A stretch of 64,000 nucleotides of DNA, from NCBI RefSeq assembly GCF_000426885.1, contig NZ_AUGF01000009.1, positions 33,223 through 97,222 on the forward strand. The letters are read 5' to 3'. The notes under the pieces are model-generated. The model made no database searches and had not been told where the DNA came from. It saw only the letters and a list, made by a program, of their open reading frames with translations. The position numbers were made by a program, and so were the translations under genes. Position 1 is the first letter of the stretch, and each line of letters starts with the position of its first letter. This document shows, one piece after another, positions 38,243-48,694 of this stretch. Source of the DNA: Moraxella caprae DSM 19149. GTDB taxonomy: Bacteria > Pseudomonadota > Gammaproteobacteria > Pseudomonadales > Moraxellaceae.

Positions 38243-39456
38243 TGACGGCATTGACAGTGCCATTAACAGTCCTTGGAGCAACAGGCTCAATTGGCGACAG
38301 CACGCTTGACATCGCACGCCTAGCAGGGTTGCCTGTGTACGCTTTATCGGGCTTTGGTCGCTTGGATAAATTATTTGATTTGTGCGTGGAGTTTCGCCCA
38401 AGCCGTGTCGGTGTGCCGTCTGGTAAGGTGGACGAATTTGCCAAGCGTTTAAAGTCGGCAAATTTGGCAATTGACGTGGTGGGTGGTCAAGACGGCTTGG
38501 CGGAGTTGGCAAGCGATAAAGGGGCGGGTAAAGTCGTGGCAGGCATTGTCGGCTCGGCAGGGCTTGGCTCTACCTTGTCGGCGGTTCGGGCAGGGCAGAC
38601 GGTGCTACTTGCCAACAAAGAAAGCCTTGTCATGGCAGGCGAGCTGGTCATGAACACCGCACGCACGCACAACGCTGTCATTTTACCCATTGACAGCGAG
38701 CATAACGCCATTTTTCAATGCTTGCCAAAGGCGGTGCAAGACGACAATACCGCCATTCATCGCACCGAGCTTGGCATAAAAAAATTGTGGCTGACCGCAA
38801 GCGGTGGTGGATTTTTGCACAAATCTTATGATGACATGAAAAACGCCACAGTCGCCCAAGCGGTCAAGCACCCCAACTGGAACATGGGAAGTAAAATCAC
38901 GGTGGATTCTAACACCATGATGAATAAAGGCTTGGAGCTGATTGAAGCGTGTCATTTGTTTAATTTGTCCGAAAGCCAAATTGACATCGCCATTCACCCC
39001 CAAAGTATCATTCACTCCATGGCAGAATATGTGGACGGCTCTATCTTGGCACAGCTCGGTACGCCTGACATGAGAACGCCCATTGCTCATGCACTTGCGT
39101 ACCCTGACCGCATGGAGAGCGGTGCTAAGTCTTTGAATTTATTTGACATATCCGCCTTAGAATTTATCCGCCCTGATAAGGATAAATTTAAATCCCTAAC
39201 GCTTGCCCGTCATGCCATACAGACAGGCGGTGGGGCGTGTATCGCCCTAAATGCGTCCAATGAAGTATCTGTTTCGGCATTTTTGGACGGTCGCATTCGC
39301 CTGACCGACATCGCCGACACGGTGGAGCGTGTGCTAAATGACGATGAGCTAGGGGCGGAGTTTGGCAGACATTTTGATGAGTTGGACGAGATTTTGGCGT
39401 TGGATAAACGGGTGCGAGATAGGACGGATGTTTATTTAAGAAAATTAACGGATTGA
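38242..39456 (+). CDS. dxr: 1-deoxy-D-xylulose 5-phosphate reductoisomerase
   Basis: The 404-residue enzyme makes MEP in isoprenoid synthesis. NADPH motif is VLGATGSIGDSTLDIA. Other features are LANKESLVMAG, PIDSEHNAIFQ and LTASGGGFL. The metal/substrate region is NWNMGSKITVDSNTMMNKGLELIEA. ATG 38242 overlaps the cdsA stop codon, and a GTG one codon earlier is not needed. Confidence 0.97.
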   Translation: MTALTVPLTVLGATGSIGDSTLDIARLAGLPVYALSGFGRLDKLFDLCVEFRPSRVGVPSGKVDEFAKRLKSANLAIDVVGGQDGLAELASDKGAGKVVAGIVGSAGLGSTLSAVRAGQTVLLANKESLVMAGELVMNTARTHNAVILPIDSEHNAIFQCLPKAVQDDNTAIHRTELGIKKLWLTASGGGFLHKSYDDMKNATVAQAVKHPNWNMGSKITVDSNTMMNKGLELIEACHLFNLSESQIDIAIHPQSIIHSMAEYVDGSILAQLGTPDMRTPIAHALAYPDRMESGAKSLNLFDISALEFIRPDKDKFKSLTLARHAIQTGGGACIALNASNEVSVSAFLDGRIRLTDIADTVERVLNDDELGAEFGRHFDELDEILALDKRVRDRTDVYLRKLTD

Positions 39457-39639
39457 TTTTAAATGTATTTTTTGAATTTAAATGCGTAGGGGTGATTTAT
39501 TCGCCCAAATTTACCCAATTATCCAAAACCTTAAAACCAAACCCTTGTATTGATTAAAATTTATCATTTAACCATATTTCAAAAATCGGTAAATGTCGTG
39601 GCGAACACACCGCCCAAAAATTAAGAGAACCCAAAAAGC

Positions 39640-40992
39640 ATGACCGCTTTATATTTATTTTTATCCGCCTTGCTTGTCCTAACACCCCTTGTCGCTTTGC
39701 ACGAGTGGGGACATTATATCGTAGCACGGCTGTGCGGGGTTAAGGTTTTGACTTATTCTATCGGTTTTGGCACTCGGCTGTTTGGCTGGACAAGTCCCAA
39801 AACGGGCATAGATTATCGCATTTGTGCGATACCGCTTGGCGGATATGTCAAAATGCTGGACGAGCGAGAAGGGGAAGTTGCCGAGCATGAGCGACATTTG
39901 GCGTTTAATAATCAGCACCCCTTAAAGAAAATCGCCATTGTGTTGGCAGGGCCTTTGATGAATTTTATCATCGCCATTGGGCTGTTTTTTGTGCTGTTTT
40001 TGCAACCAAGCGAGCAGTTATCGACCAAAATCGGACGGATTGTGAATGATAGCCCTGCTCATGCAAGCGGACTTGTGGTGGGCGAGACGATACACGCCAT
40101 TGACGGCAAAGACACGCCCACTTGGGAGAGTGTGAATTTTGCCCTAGCTGACCGCATGGGCGAGCGTGGGGCAGTGGTGGTGGCGACCGATAAGGGCGAA
40201 TACAGCGTGCAGGTCAATGACTTTATGCAAGGGGCGGACAAGGGCAAAGACCCACTCACCGCTCTTGGCACGTTGCCTTGGCGACCTGACATACCGCCTG
40301 TGATAGGCTCGCTCACCGCTGACGGAGCAGGGGCGTTAATGGGGCTAAAAGCAGGCGATAGGATTGCCCATATTGACGGCAAAGAGATAAAAGATTGGCT
40401 GTCTGCCACCGAAATTATCCAAAATAATCCTGAAAAATCGCTCACGTTTGGCGTTGTCCGAGATAGGCAAAACATGGACATCAAGGTGATGCCCCGAGCG
40501 GTCAAGGTGGATAATCGCACGGTTGGGCAAATTGGAGCAAGGGTGCAAGAGACTAAAATCACCGTTCCCGATGATTACAAAATGACGGTAAACCATACGC
40601 CATTAGAAGCCCTACAAAAATCCTTTATCAAGACTTATGATTTGTCCGTGATGACCGTGAAATCCATGGGTAAGATGATAACAGGGCTGATAGGGCTTGA
40701 CAACTTATCGGGCCCGATTACCATTGCCGAAGTGTCAAAAGACAGTATCCAAATGGGCTGGGAGCAGGTGCTATCCACCGCAGGGCTGATTAGTCTGTCG
40801 CTTGCCGTGCTAAATCTTTTACCGATACCTGTATTGGACGGTGGGCATTTGGTGTTTTATACTTATGAGCTGATTCGGGGTAAGCCCATGAGTGAGCGAT
40901 TACAAATCGCAGGGCTACAAGTGGGCATGTTATTGCTGTTTGGTTTCATGGTGCTAGCCATTGGTAACGACATATCAAGAGTTTTTGGCTGA
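39640..40992 (+). CDS. rseP: RseP site-2 zinc protease
   Basis: The 450-residue intramembrane metalloprotease of the sigmaE envelope-stress pathway has HEWGH at about residues 22-26 in the first helix. Two PDZ domains lie in the periplasmic region (about 110-330). The NLLPIPVLDGGHL motif provides the third zinc ligand in the C-terminal helices. It precedes bamA, as usual. Confidence 0.96.
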   Translation: MTALYLFLSALLVLTPLVALHEWGHYIVARLCGVKVLTYSIGFGTRLFGWTSPKTGIDYRICAIPLGGYVKMLDEREGEVAEHERHLAFNNQHPLKKIAIVLAGPLMNFIIAIGLFFVLFLQPSEQLSTKIGRIVNDSPAHASGLVVGETIHAIDGKDTPTWESVNFALADRMGERGAVVVATDKGEYSVQVNDFMQGADKGKDPLTALGTLPWRPDIPPVIGSLTADGAGALMGLKAGDRIAHIDGKEIKDWLSATEIIQNNPEKSLTFGVVRDRQNMDIKVMPRAVKVDNRTVGQIGARVQETKITVPDDYKMTVNHTPLEALQKSFIKTYDLSVMTVKSMGKMITGLIGLDNLSGPITIAEVSKDSIQMGWEQVLSTAGLISLSLAVLNLLPIPVLDGGHLVFYTYELIRGKPMSERLQIAGLQVGMLLLFGFMVLAIGNDISRVFG

Positions 40993-41200
40993 TAGCGACT
41001 TTTGGTAATAATTGAGCAATATTTATAGAAATTTTTTAAAAATTTAATAATTTTACTTGCCAAAATTGATTTTTTGGCTTAACTTACACCATATTTTTGA
41101 TTAATTAACATCTGCCCATTCAATCATTATCAATATATACTTGTAAAAGATATTTTTGGTGTTATTGCTAATGAGTTGAACGACTTTGAGTGAATCTGTT

Positions 41201-43597
41201 ATGCGTACTTCTTTTCTGACTAAAACCTTAACTGCCTCAGTGATGATGGTCATGGCGACTACTGCTTATGCTGACGATACGGTCAGTAGCATTACCTTTG
41301 ATGGACTAAGCCGAGTAACCCCCCAGAGTTTGCAAGTAGCACTGCCTTTGGGCGTGGGGCAGGCACTTACCTCAGATGCGTTGGCGGACAGCATTCGTGC
41401 GTTATATGCCACCGAGCAGTTCGCCAACGTACAGGCAGATGTTGATGGCGGGCGTGTGGTGTTTCATGTGGTGGAACGTCCGATTATCGCTGAGCTAAAT
41501 TTTGATGGCAATAAACTCATTCCTGATGATGGCTTAAAGCAAGGCTTGGAGAGTACGGGACTGGCGGTTGGTAATGTGCTAAAGCAAGCAACCATACAGA
41601 CCTTGGAGAGCGAGCTTGAAAATCAGTACATCTCACAGGGCTATTATAATGCCGACATTGAGGTTAAACAGACCGAGCTAGATGGTAACCGCGTTAAGTT
41701 AGACATTAACTTTGTTGAAGGTAAGCCCGCCAAAGTTGTGGATGTTAATATTGTCGGGAATGAGCATTTTAGTGATGAAGAGTTAAAAGATGAGTTTGTG
41801 CTTAAGGATAAAAAATGGAATCCCTTGTCCAAAGCCGACCGTTACAGCCAAGAAAAACTAAATGCCAGCCTAGAAAATGTCAAAGCCAAATACCTAAATG
41901 ATGGTTTTGTGCGTGCCAATGTTGATAATGCAACCCTAAACATCGACGATGAGAAAAAGAAAGTCTTTATTGAGACGACCGTCAGTGAAGGTCAGCAGTA
42001 TAAATTTGGGCAAACGCAGTTTTTGGGTAATCCAACATATAGTACTGATGAGCTTGCTGAAAAAATCAAATTTACCCAAGGCGGTACCTACTCTCAAAAA
42101 GAGTTGGACGAGACCACTGCTGACATTGCCAATAAATTCGGGGATGATGGCTATTACTACGCCCAAATTCGCCCCATCTCACGCATTAATGATGAAACCC
42201 TGACAGTTGATGTGGATTATTATATCGACCCTGTGCGTCCTGTTTATGTTCGCCGTATTAACTTCACAGGCAACCTAAAAACCAAAGACGAAGTGCTACG
42301 CCGTGAAATGCGTCAGTTAGAAGGGTCGCTCGCATCCAACCAAAAAATCCAGCTGTCTCGTGCCAGACTCATGAGAACGGGCTTTTTTAAAGATGTCAAA
42401 GTCGATGTCAAACCTGTGCCAAATAGTCCAGACCAAGTGGATGTTAACTACATGGTCGAGGAACAGCCGTCAGGGTCGTCCACCATCGCCGCAGGTTATT
42501 CTCAAAGTGGCGGTATGACCTTCCAAGTAGATTTATCTCAATCCAACTTTATGGGAACGGGCAACCGTGCTAATATGTCATTTAGCCGTTCAGAGACCCG
42601 TGACAATTACAGCCTAGGCATGACCGACCCTTATTTTACCGTCAATGGTGTGTCGCAAAGTGTTAATGCTTACTACCGTAAGACCAAATATGATGATAAA
42701 AACATCTCCAACTATGTATTGGATTCTTATGGGGCAAGCCTAATTTATGGCTATCCCATTGATGAAAAACAGCGTATTAGTGGTGGTTTTACCATGGATA
42801 AAACCAAAGTGCGTGGCGGTCAGTGGATGGGCATCTCTAACGTCAAACAGCTGTTAGAAGATGGTGGTAAGGCGGATATTGATACTAACGGTGTCAGCTT
42901 TACTAATGATTATACCACTTATGGCGGAGTGCTTGGGTGGAGCTATTCTAGCCTTGATAAGCCCGTATTCCCAACCAAAGGGGTGAGCCATAACGTTGAT
43001 CTTAACCTAGGGTTTGGTGATGACACGTTCCAAAAAGTCAGCTACCGCCTAAACGCCTATTACCCATTATGGAAAGGTACGGTACTGCGTGGTCATGCTC
43101 GTCTGGGTTATGGTAATAACCTGCCATTTTATGAAAACTTCTATGCTGGCGGTTATGGTTCGGTACGTGGCTTTGAAGCATCATCATTAGGACCTCAGTC
43201 TCAAGCTTATAGACATTTGGCAAATGGCACAAGATCTACCCGTGGCGAAGAAGTGGGTGGTAATGCATTGGCGACTTTTGGGGCGGAGCTGATTTTACCA
43301 GTGCCATTTAAAGGCGACTGGGCAGACCAAGTGCGTCCTGTGTTATTCTTTGATGCAGGTCAAGTATTTGATACCACTAAGCTTGATAAGGAATTGGTGA
43401 ATTTACCAGAAGTGGGCGTAAGCAATAACAACCTAACTTATATTGAGCAGGATAAAGAGCTGCGTTATAGTGTGGGTGCGGGCGTGACATGGTATACCCC
43501 GATTGGTCCAATCTCTTTGAGTTATGCTAAGCCGTTAAATGAAAAAGAGGGCGACCAAGTAGAAAATGTCCAATTCCAAATCGGTAGCGTATTCTAA
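41201..43597 (+). CDS. bamA: Outer membrane protein assembly factor BamA
   Basis: The 798-residue core subunit of the BAM complex inserts beta-barrel proteins in the outer membrane. The signal peptide ends TAYA (about residue 25). Five POTRA domains (about 26-425) precede the barrel. The barrel includes [15 protein letters not shown] (VRGF motif in loop 6) and ends in phenylalanine (QIGSVF). ATG 41201 is preferred over an upstream TTG because [10 protein letters not shown] starts a normal signal. No skp/ompH gene follows; lpxD begins two bases after its stop. Confidence 0.98.
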   Translation: MRTSFLTKTLTASVMMVMATTAYADDTVSSITFDGLSRVTPQSLQVALPLGVGQALTSDALADSIRALYATEQFANVQADVDGGRVVFHVVERPIIAELNFDGNKLIPDDGLKQGLESTGLAVGNVLKQATIQTLESELENQYISQGYYNADIEVKQTELDGNRVKLDINFVEGKPAKVVDVNIVGNEHFSDEELKDEFVLKDKKWNPLSKADRYSQEKLNASLENVKAKYLNDGFVRANVDNATLNIDDEKKKVFIETTVSEGQQYKFGQTQFLGNPTYSTDELAEKIKFTQGGTYSQKELDETTADIANKFGDDGYYYAQIRPISRINDETLTVDVDYYIDPVRPVYVRRINFTGNLKTKDEVLRREMRQLEGSLASNQKIQLSRARLMRTGFFKDVKVDVKPVPNSPDQVDVNYMVEEQPSGSSTIAAGYSQSGGMTFQVDLSQSNFMGTGNRANMSFSRSETRDNYSLGMTDPYFTVNGVSQSVNAYYRKTKYDDKNISNYVLDSYGASLIYGYPIDEKQRISGGFTMDKTKVRGGQWMGISNVKQLLEDGGKADIDTNGVSFTNDYTTYGGVLGWSYSSLDKPVFPTKGVSHNVDLNLGFGDDTFQKVSYRLNAYYPLWKGTVLRGHARLGYGNNLPFYENFYAGGYGSVRGFEASSLGPQSQAYRHLANGTRSTRGEEVGGNALATFGAELILPVPFKGDWADQVRPVLFFDAGQVFDTTKLDKELVNLPEVGVSNNNLTYIEQDKELRYSVGAGVTWYTPIGPISLSYAKPLNEKEGDQVENVQFQIGSVF

Positions 43598-43599
43598 TC

Positions 43600-44559
43600 A
43601 TGATTGGTTTGGATAAACTTATCTGTGCCATTGAGCGTTGCCAAGCGGTGCTAAATAAAGACAGCTTGGTAAATCGCCATGTGTTGGTTGCCCGTGTGGC
43701 AGATTTGGCAGATGCCGATAAGGACAGTTTGGCGTTTTTGGCAAAGGCGAGCTATCTGTCTGATTTGGTGGGTGCTCGGGCGGGTGTGGTGCTGGTGTCG
43801 GAACGATTTGCTGGCAAACTGCCCGCCCTGCCTGATACCACCGTTATCCTTGTCAAAGATGCGTATTTGGCGTATGCATCCGTGAGTGGTTTGTTTGATT
43901 ATCAAGCCGATAATGGTATTCACTCCACCGCCATCATCTCACCCACTGCCACCATTGGTAAAAATGCCAAAATTGGGGCGTATGCCGTCATTGGCGATTT
44001 TGTGCAAATTGGCGATGATTGTGAGATTGGCTCGCACGTTGTTATCGCTCATCACTGTGTGATTGGCGATGAGGTGCAGATTCATGCCCATGCCAGTATC
44101 GGCTCGGATGGTTTTGGCTTTGCTCCAAAAATGGGAGCGGACGGACTGGCTTGGCAAAAAATCCACCAGCTTGGGCGTGTTATCATCGGTCATCGTGTGC
44201 GTATCGGTGCAAGCACTTGCATTGATAGGGGTGCGGTGGGCGATACTGTGATTGGCGATGATGTGATTATTGATAATTTGGTGCAAATCGCTCATAACGT
44301 CCATATCGGGCGTGGCACGGCGATTGCGTCCATGACAGGGGTGGCAGGCAGTACGCACATTGGGGCAAGCTGTATTATCGGGGGTGGTGTGGGCATTAGT
44401 GGGCATTTGACCATTGCAGACGGCACAACCTTGACAGGCAGAACCTTTGTCGCCCAAAGCATTGACAAGGCAGGCTCGTACTCATCAGGCACGACCGCCA
44501 TGCCCACCCAAGATTGGCGTCGGGCAACCATTAAGTTTCGCCAAAGTGGGCAAAAGTGA
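43600..44559 (+). CDS. lpxD: UDP-3-O-acylglucosamine N-acyltransferase
   Basis: The 319-residue lipid A enzyme adds the second hydroxyacyl chain. An N-terminal uridine-binding domain (about 1-110) is followed by left-handed beta-helix hexapeptide repeats. The catalytic His lies in [10 protein letters not shown], and [11 protein letters not shown] loops out as in family members. It starts two bases after bamA. Confidence 0.96.
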   Translation: MIGLDKLICAIERCQAVLNKDSLVNRHVLVARVADLADADKDSLAFLAKASYLSDLVGARAGVVLVSERFAGKLPALPDTTVILVKDAYLAYASVSGLFDYQADNGIHSTAIISPTATIGKNAKIGAYAVIGDFVQIGDDCEIGSHVVIAHHCVIGDEVQIHAHASIGSDGFGFAPKMGADGLAWQKIHQLGRVIIGHRVRIGASTCIDRGAVGDTVIGDDVIIDNLVQIAHNVHIGRGTAIASMTGVAGSTHIGASCIIGGGVGISGHLTIADGTTLTGRTFVAQSIDKAGSYSSGTTAMPTQDWRRATIKFRQSGQK

Positions 44560-44581
44560 TTTTATTTAAATGGACGCATTC

Positions 44582-45100
44582 ATGACAAATTCTACCCTAG
44601 ACCTAGAACTGATGACCGATGGCGACCACGCACGCCTAACGGCTCAAAACTTGACCTTGCCATTTGGCTATCACGTCATCAAGCGGTATTTACCCCATCG
44701 TTATCCCTTTATGCTCATCGACCGTGTTACAGCGGTGTCGGCAGATAACTGGATTACGGGCTATAAAAACATCACGATTAACGAAGAGCTGTTTAACGGT
44801 CATTTTCCCGATAATCCTGTCATGCCGGGGGTGCTTATGGTAGAGGCGATGGCACAGTTGTCGGGTATTTTGGGGTTTGTCAGTGCAGGGCAATCGTCCG
44901 AAGATGGTTATTTGTATCTGTTTGCAGGTGTGGATAAAGTGCGTTTTAAAAAACTTGTCAGTACAGGCGATACGCTGGTGATTCGCTCAAAGCTCGTTAC
45001 CGCCAAGCGTGAGATTTATAAATTTGAATGTACTGCTCATGTGGACGGCAAACTGGCGTGCAGTGCTGAGATTATGATTGCCCGTCAAAAGCTGGACTAA
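44582..45100 (+). CDS. fabZ: 3-hydroxyacyl-ACP dehydratase FabZ
   Basis: The 172-residue dehydratase of fatty acid synthesis has a hot-dog fold. It shows LPHRYPFMLIDRV (catalytic His), GHFPDNPVMPGVLMVEAMAQ (catalytic Glu) and VRFKKLVSTGD. The N-terminus is about 20 residues longer than the usual FabZ. The start at 44582 is preferred to 44570 because GGAC lies at a better distance. The stop touches the lpxA start. Confidence 0.96.
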   Translation: MTNSTLDLELMTDGDHARLTAQNLTLPFGYHVIKRYLPHRYPFMLIDRVTAVSADNWITGYKNITINEELFNGHFPDNPVMPGVLMVEAMAQLSGILGFVSAGQSSEDGYLYLFAGVDKVRFKKLVSTGDTLVIRSKLVTAKREIYKFECTAHVDGKLACSAEIMIARQKLD

Positions 45101-45886
45101 ATGGATAGTGTCATGAACATACATCCAACCGCCATTATTGACCCGAGTGCTGTCATACATCCAACCGTAAGTATTGGGGCGTATTCTATTGTGGGTAAAA
45201 ATACCACGATTGGCGAGGACACCATGTTAAAATCGCACGTCATCGTGGGCGACAATACAACCATTGGCAAGCGTAACACCATTTTTCAGTTTGCTAGCAT
45301 TGGCGAGATACCGCAGGATTTAAAATTTAAAGGCGAAACCACTTACCTAGAAGTGGGCGATGATAATACCATTCGTGAGTCTTGTACCTTTCATCGTGGC
45401 ACGGCAGACGGTGGTAATTTGACCAAGATTGGCAACAACAACCTATTTATGGTAAACACCCACATCGCTCACGACTGTATGGTGGGCGACTACAACGTCC
45501 TTGCCAATAACGTGGGTGTGGCAGGTCATGCTCATATTGGCAATTTTATCATTGTCGGTGGGCAGACGGGTGTACACCAATTTTGTCGGATTGATGATTA
45601 TGCGATGATTGGTGGGGCGAGCCTGATTTTAAAAGATGTCTGTGCCTTTACCACCGTATCGGGCAACCCATCCACAGTGCATGGGCTAAACAAAGAAGGC
45701 ATGAGACGAAAAGGGTGGAGCAAAGAAACCATTGAGACGTTGGATAGAGCCTATGACGTAGTGTTTCGTTCTGGTAAAATCAAGGCGGACGTGATTGCTG
45801 AGCTGTCCACTTGGGTGGCGGATGAGCCAAAAGTGGCGTTGTTTATCGAGTCGCTACAAAACAGCAAGCGTGGACTGATTCGCTAA
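45101..45886 (+). CDS. lpxA: UDP-N-acetylglucosamine acyltransferase LpxA
   Basis: The 261-residue first enzyme of lipid A synthesis consists of hexapeptide beta-helix repeats followed by a helical C-terminus. The catalytic His is in NTHIAHDCMVG. IQFAS-like FQFASIGEIPQDLKF, GNPSTVHGLNKEGMRRKG and the end SKRGLIR match the family. A start at 45113 is equally possible. There is no lpxB next to it. Confidence 0.96.
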   Translation: MDSVMNIHPTAIIDPSAVIHPTVSIGAYSIVGKNTTIGEDTMLKSHVIVGDNTTIGKRNTIFQFASIGEIPQDLKFKGETTYLEVGDDNTIRESCTFHRGTADGGNLTKIGNNNLFMVNTHIAHDCMVGDYNVLANNVGVAGHAHIGNFIIVGGQTGVHQFCRIDDYAMIGGASLILKDVCAFTTVSGNPSTVHGLNKEGMRRKGWSKETIETLDRAYDVVFRSGKIKADVIAELSTWVADEPKVALFIESLQNSKRGLIR

Positions 45887-45911
45887 TTTTAAGTCTACAA
45901 ATGTTATCACT

Positions 45912-45939
45912 AACCCATAATATTTTGTTATGGGTTTTT
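45912..45939 (+). terminator. Terminator at the end of the envelope cluster
   Basis: The stem AACCCATAA/TTATGGGTT with a seven-base loop and T-run lies about 25 bp after lpxA. Confidence 0.9.
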
Positions 45940-46089
45940 ATTTTTTTATTTATTTGACTTTTTTAATTGATTCAATCAAACTATGCAGGACAAAATATTT
46001 TTACAAAATTTAACAGATTTGGCATGACAGATGACAATGGGTAAATTTCCCATTAAATGGAGTTGCCAAAACATTAACAAGGAGCAATT

Positions 46090-47604
46090 ATGTCCACACA
46101 ACGAGAAAGTTGGTCGGCACGCTCAGGCTTTATTTTGGCGGCGATTGGGTCGGCGGTAGGCTTGGGCAACATTTGGCGTTTTCCTTATGTGTCCTATGAA
46201 AATGGTGGTGGGGCGTTTTTTATCCCCTATCTCATTGCTTTGGCAACCGCAGGGTTTCCCTTGCTGTTTTTGGATTATGTCGCAGGGCAAAAATATCACG
46301 GAGCTCCGCCTACCGCTTATCGGCGAATGATTAAATCAAAAGAAATCGTGGGCTGGTGGCAGGTGCTGGTGTGTACCGTCATCGGGATTTATTATGCGTC
46401 CGTGTTGTCATGGGCAGGGCAATACACCCTATACGCCTTTGGGCAACAGTGGGGCGATGACCCGCAGACGTTTTTCTTTGAACATTATTTGCAAAATGGC
46501 TCGGGGCTAGATTTTGGCATTGTGCCTAGTCTGTTTATCGGGGTGGCTATCGTCTGGGCGTTGGTGTTGTTTATCATGTATGGCGGTATCCGAAAAGGCG
46601 TGGAGCTTGCCAATAAAATCTGCATTCCGCTCCTTGTTATCATGTTTACCATCATGGTCGTGCAAGCGGTACAGCTAAACGGTGCGTCCGCAGGTCTAAA
46701 TGCCTTTTTTACCCCCAACTGGGAAAAAATGGCTAACCCCAAAGTGTGGCTTGCCGCTTACGGACACGTCTTTTTCTCCATGTCTATTGGCTTTGGGATT
46801 ATGGTAACGTACTCATCTTATTTAAAGAAAAATGCCAATTTGACAGGCTCAGGACTGGTGGTGGGTTTTGCCAACTCATCGTTTGAAGTCATGGCAGGCA
46901 TTGGCATTTTCTCGGTGCTGGGCTTTATGGCAACCCAATCAGGCGTGCCTGTATCAGAAGTGGTATCGGGCGGTATCGGCTTGGCGTTCATCGCTTTTCC
47001 AAAAATCATCTCTAACATGGGCGACGCTGGCACGCTCATTGGTATTTTGTTTTTTGGTTCGCTGTTTGTGGCGGGTGTTACGTCCATGGCAAGTATCCTA
47101 CAAGTGCCAATCTCAGCGGTCAAGGACAAATTCGGCTGGTCGCACAAAAAAGCGGTTAGCGTGGTCGGTGGTGTATCGGCTCTCATCTCACTCGCTTTAT
47201 TTTCTACCAAAACGGCGATTACCTTTGTGGACGTGATTGACCATTTTGCCAATAATATCGGCGTGGTAACAGGGGCGATTTTGTCCATTATTTGGGTAAC
47301 GTGGTTCAACCGTCCTGTCATGGATAAGCTCATGAACCACATCAACGCCATTTCTAGTGTAAAAGTGGGCAAGGGCTGGGCATTTATGCTGACCATTGTT
47401 ACGCCCATTTCGCTCATCGTGGCGTTGGTGCTAAGCGTGTTTTCACTGGTTACTAAGGGCTATGACAGCTATGATTTGGCAACTCAGCTTATCTTTGGTT
47501 GGGGTGTGGTGGCAGTGTTTGCACTCGGTTCATTCTTATTGACCAAAGCACCTGCTCACGCCACGCATCATCAGCATAAATCCATAGAAGGAGAAAACGC
47601 ATGA
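46090..47604 (+). CDS. NSS-family Na+-dependent amino acid transporter
   Basis: The 504-residue inner-membrane Na+ symporter has about 12 hydrophobic segments and the NSS signature LAAIGSAVGLGNIWRFPY in the first helix. GVELANKICIPLL and GIGFGIM-like helices follow. Its stop overlaps the ATG of a 42-residue partner. Such pairs are methionine/alanine importers in other bacteria (MetPS type), so methionine or alanine is the likely cargo. Confidence 0.92.
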   Translation: MSTQRESWSARSGFILAAIGSAVGLGNIWRFPYVSYENGGGAFFIPYLIALATAGFPLLFLDYVAGQKYHGAPPTAYRRMIKSKEIVGWWQVLVCTVIGIYYASVLSWAGQYTLYAFGQQWGDDPQTFFFEHYLQNGSGLDFGIVPSLFIGVAIVWALVLFIMYGGIRKGVELANKICIPLLVIMFTIMVVQAVQLNGASAGLNAFFTPNWEKMANPKVWLAAYGHVFFSMSIGFGIMVTYSSYLKKNANLTGSGLVVGFANSSFEVMAGIGIFSVLGFMATQSGVPVSEVVSGGIGLAFIAFPKIISNMGDAGTLIGILFFGSLFVAGVTSMASILQVPISAVKDKFGWSHKKAVSVVGGVSALISLALFSTKTAITFVDVIDHFANNIGVVTGAILSIIWVTWFNRPVMDKLMNHINAISSVKVGKGWAFMLTIVTPISLIVALVLSVFSLVTKGYDSYDLATQLIFGWGVVAVFALGSFLLTKAPAHATHHQHKSIEGENA

Positions 47605-47729
47605 ACGGTACCGCATTAGCAGTCATGGTGGTGGCTTTATCTATCGTTTGGGGTGGGTTGATATTATCTATCATTCACTTAACCAAAAATCCCGACATTG
47701 ACATGGATAAAGTGCCAAGCGACCATTAA
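47601..47729 (+). CDS. Small subunit of the NSS methionine/alanine importer
   Basis: The 42-residue peptide starts at ATG 47601, overlapping the transporter stop (ATGA). It has one membrane helix (about residues 4-27, VMVVALSIVWGGLILSI) and a short charged tail with IHLTKNPD. This matches the MetS-type small subunits of NSS transporters in size, WGG motif and position. GAAGGAGAAAACGC provides a strong ribosome binding site. Confidence 0.9.
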   Translation: MNGTALAVMVVALSIVWGGLILSIIHLTKNPDIDMDKVPSDH

Positions 47730-47739
47730 CCATTAGAGT

Positions 47740-47769
47740 AAAAACGGCAATGATAAGTTGCCGTTTTTT
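47740..47769 (+). terminator. Terminator after the NSS transporter pair
   Basis: The stem AAAAACGGCAA/TTGCCGTTTTTT with an eight-base loop starts 11 bp after the stop codon. Confidence 0.92.
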
Positions 47770-47867
47770 AAGGTAAATTTATTTAACATAATCCATTTTG
47801 ATTTTTATAATTTGTTATTTTGGGGTGTGAGGGTGATCCACTTGTTCAAAACCAAAATTCCATCACA

Positions 47868-47887
47868 GGGCAAATTGCAATTTGCCC
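47868..47887. repeat. 20 bp perfect palindrome
   Basis: GGGCAAATTG and its complement meet without a loop. It resembles the palindrome at 3103-3130 in its core. Confidence 0.7.
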
Positions 47888-47949
47888 CCCATAAGCCCAC
47901 TAAAAGCATGATTGATTAACAACACCTAAATTTAAAAGAGCGGAGCATT

Positions 47950-47976
47950 AAAAACGGGCAAATCCATGCCCTTTTA
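47950..47976. terminator. Terminator after nfuA
   Basis: A GGGCA/TGCCC stem with A/T-runs on both sides lies 15 bp after the nfuA stop. Confidence 0.7.
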
Positions 47977-47990
47977 TCTTTTTTAACCAA

Positions 47991-48614
47991 TTATTTATAA
48001 TACGCATTTTCGGTTTTGGTGTGGTCGGTTTCGTCAATGACTTGGGTCAGTTCGGGAATTTGTTGTTTGAGCTGAACTTCCACGCCTTGACGTAAGGTAA
48101 CGTCCACCGCACTGCACCCTTGACAGCCACCGCCAAATTTTAGCACGGCGGTTTTGCCTGCATCATCTTCGATGACTTCCAAAAGCTCCACATGACCGCC
48201 ATGACTGGCAAGTTGGGGGTTGATCTCGGCTTGCAAAACATAAGTAATCCGTTCTTCAATGCTGGCATTTTCGCCCACTTGGGGGACTTTTGAGTTGGGG
48301 GCTCTAAATGTCAGCTGACCGCCAAAACGGTCTTTGTTATAGTCAATCACCGCATCATGCAGATAAGGAATGCTCGGTGCGTCAATGTGGGCGACAAATT
48401 TATCATAAGGAATTTGCAAATCGTCTTCGTCAATCTCATCGGGCTGGCAGTAGCTCATACAGCATTCGGCTCGGGGTGTGCCTGCGTGTTCCACAAAAAT
48501 ACGCACGCCAATGCCGTCCACTTCCTGCTTGGCAAGCAGTTCTGCCAGATAGTCTTGGGCACTCGGTGTGATGATGATGTTACTGCTCAAAGGTTCGTTT
48601 TGCAAATCGCTCAT
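47991..48614 (-). CDS. nfuA: Fe-S biogenesis protein NfuA
   Basis: The 207-residue iron-sulfur carrier has an N-terminal degenerate A-type domain (about 1-100) and a C-terminal Nfu domain. The Nfu domain has VLKFGGGCQGCSAVDVTL, where the CxxC pair binds the 4Fe-4S cluster. The A-type domain has lost its conserved cysteines, as in other NfuA. Confidence 0.96.
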   Translation of the reverse strand: MSDLQNEPLSSNIIITPSAQDYLAELLAKQEVDGIGVRIFVEHAGTPRAECCMSYCQPDEIDEDDLQIPYDKFVAHIDAPSIPYLHDAVIDYNKDRFGGQLTFRAPNSKVPQVGENASIEERITYVLQAEINPQLASHGGHVELLEVIEDDAGKTAVLKFGGGCQGCSAVDVTLRQGVEVQLKQQIPELTQVIDETDHTKTENAYYK

Positions 48615-48694
48615 GGTAAAAACTCAATAAAAAGATAAAAATTTATGCTTTTATGGTAACATAATCGCTTTTATCAAGTCTAATTTTTTAAATA

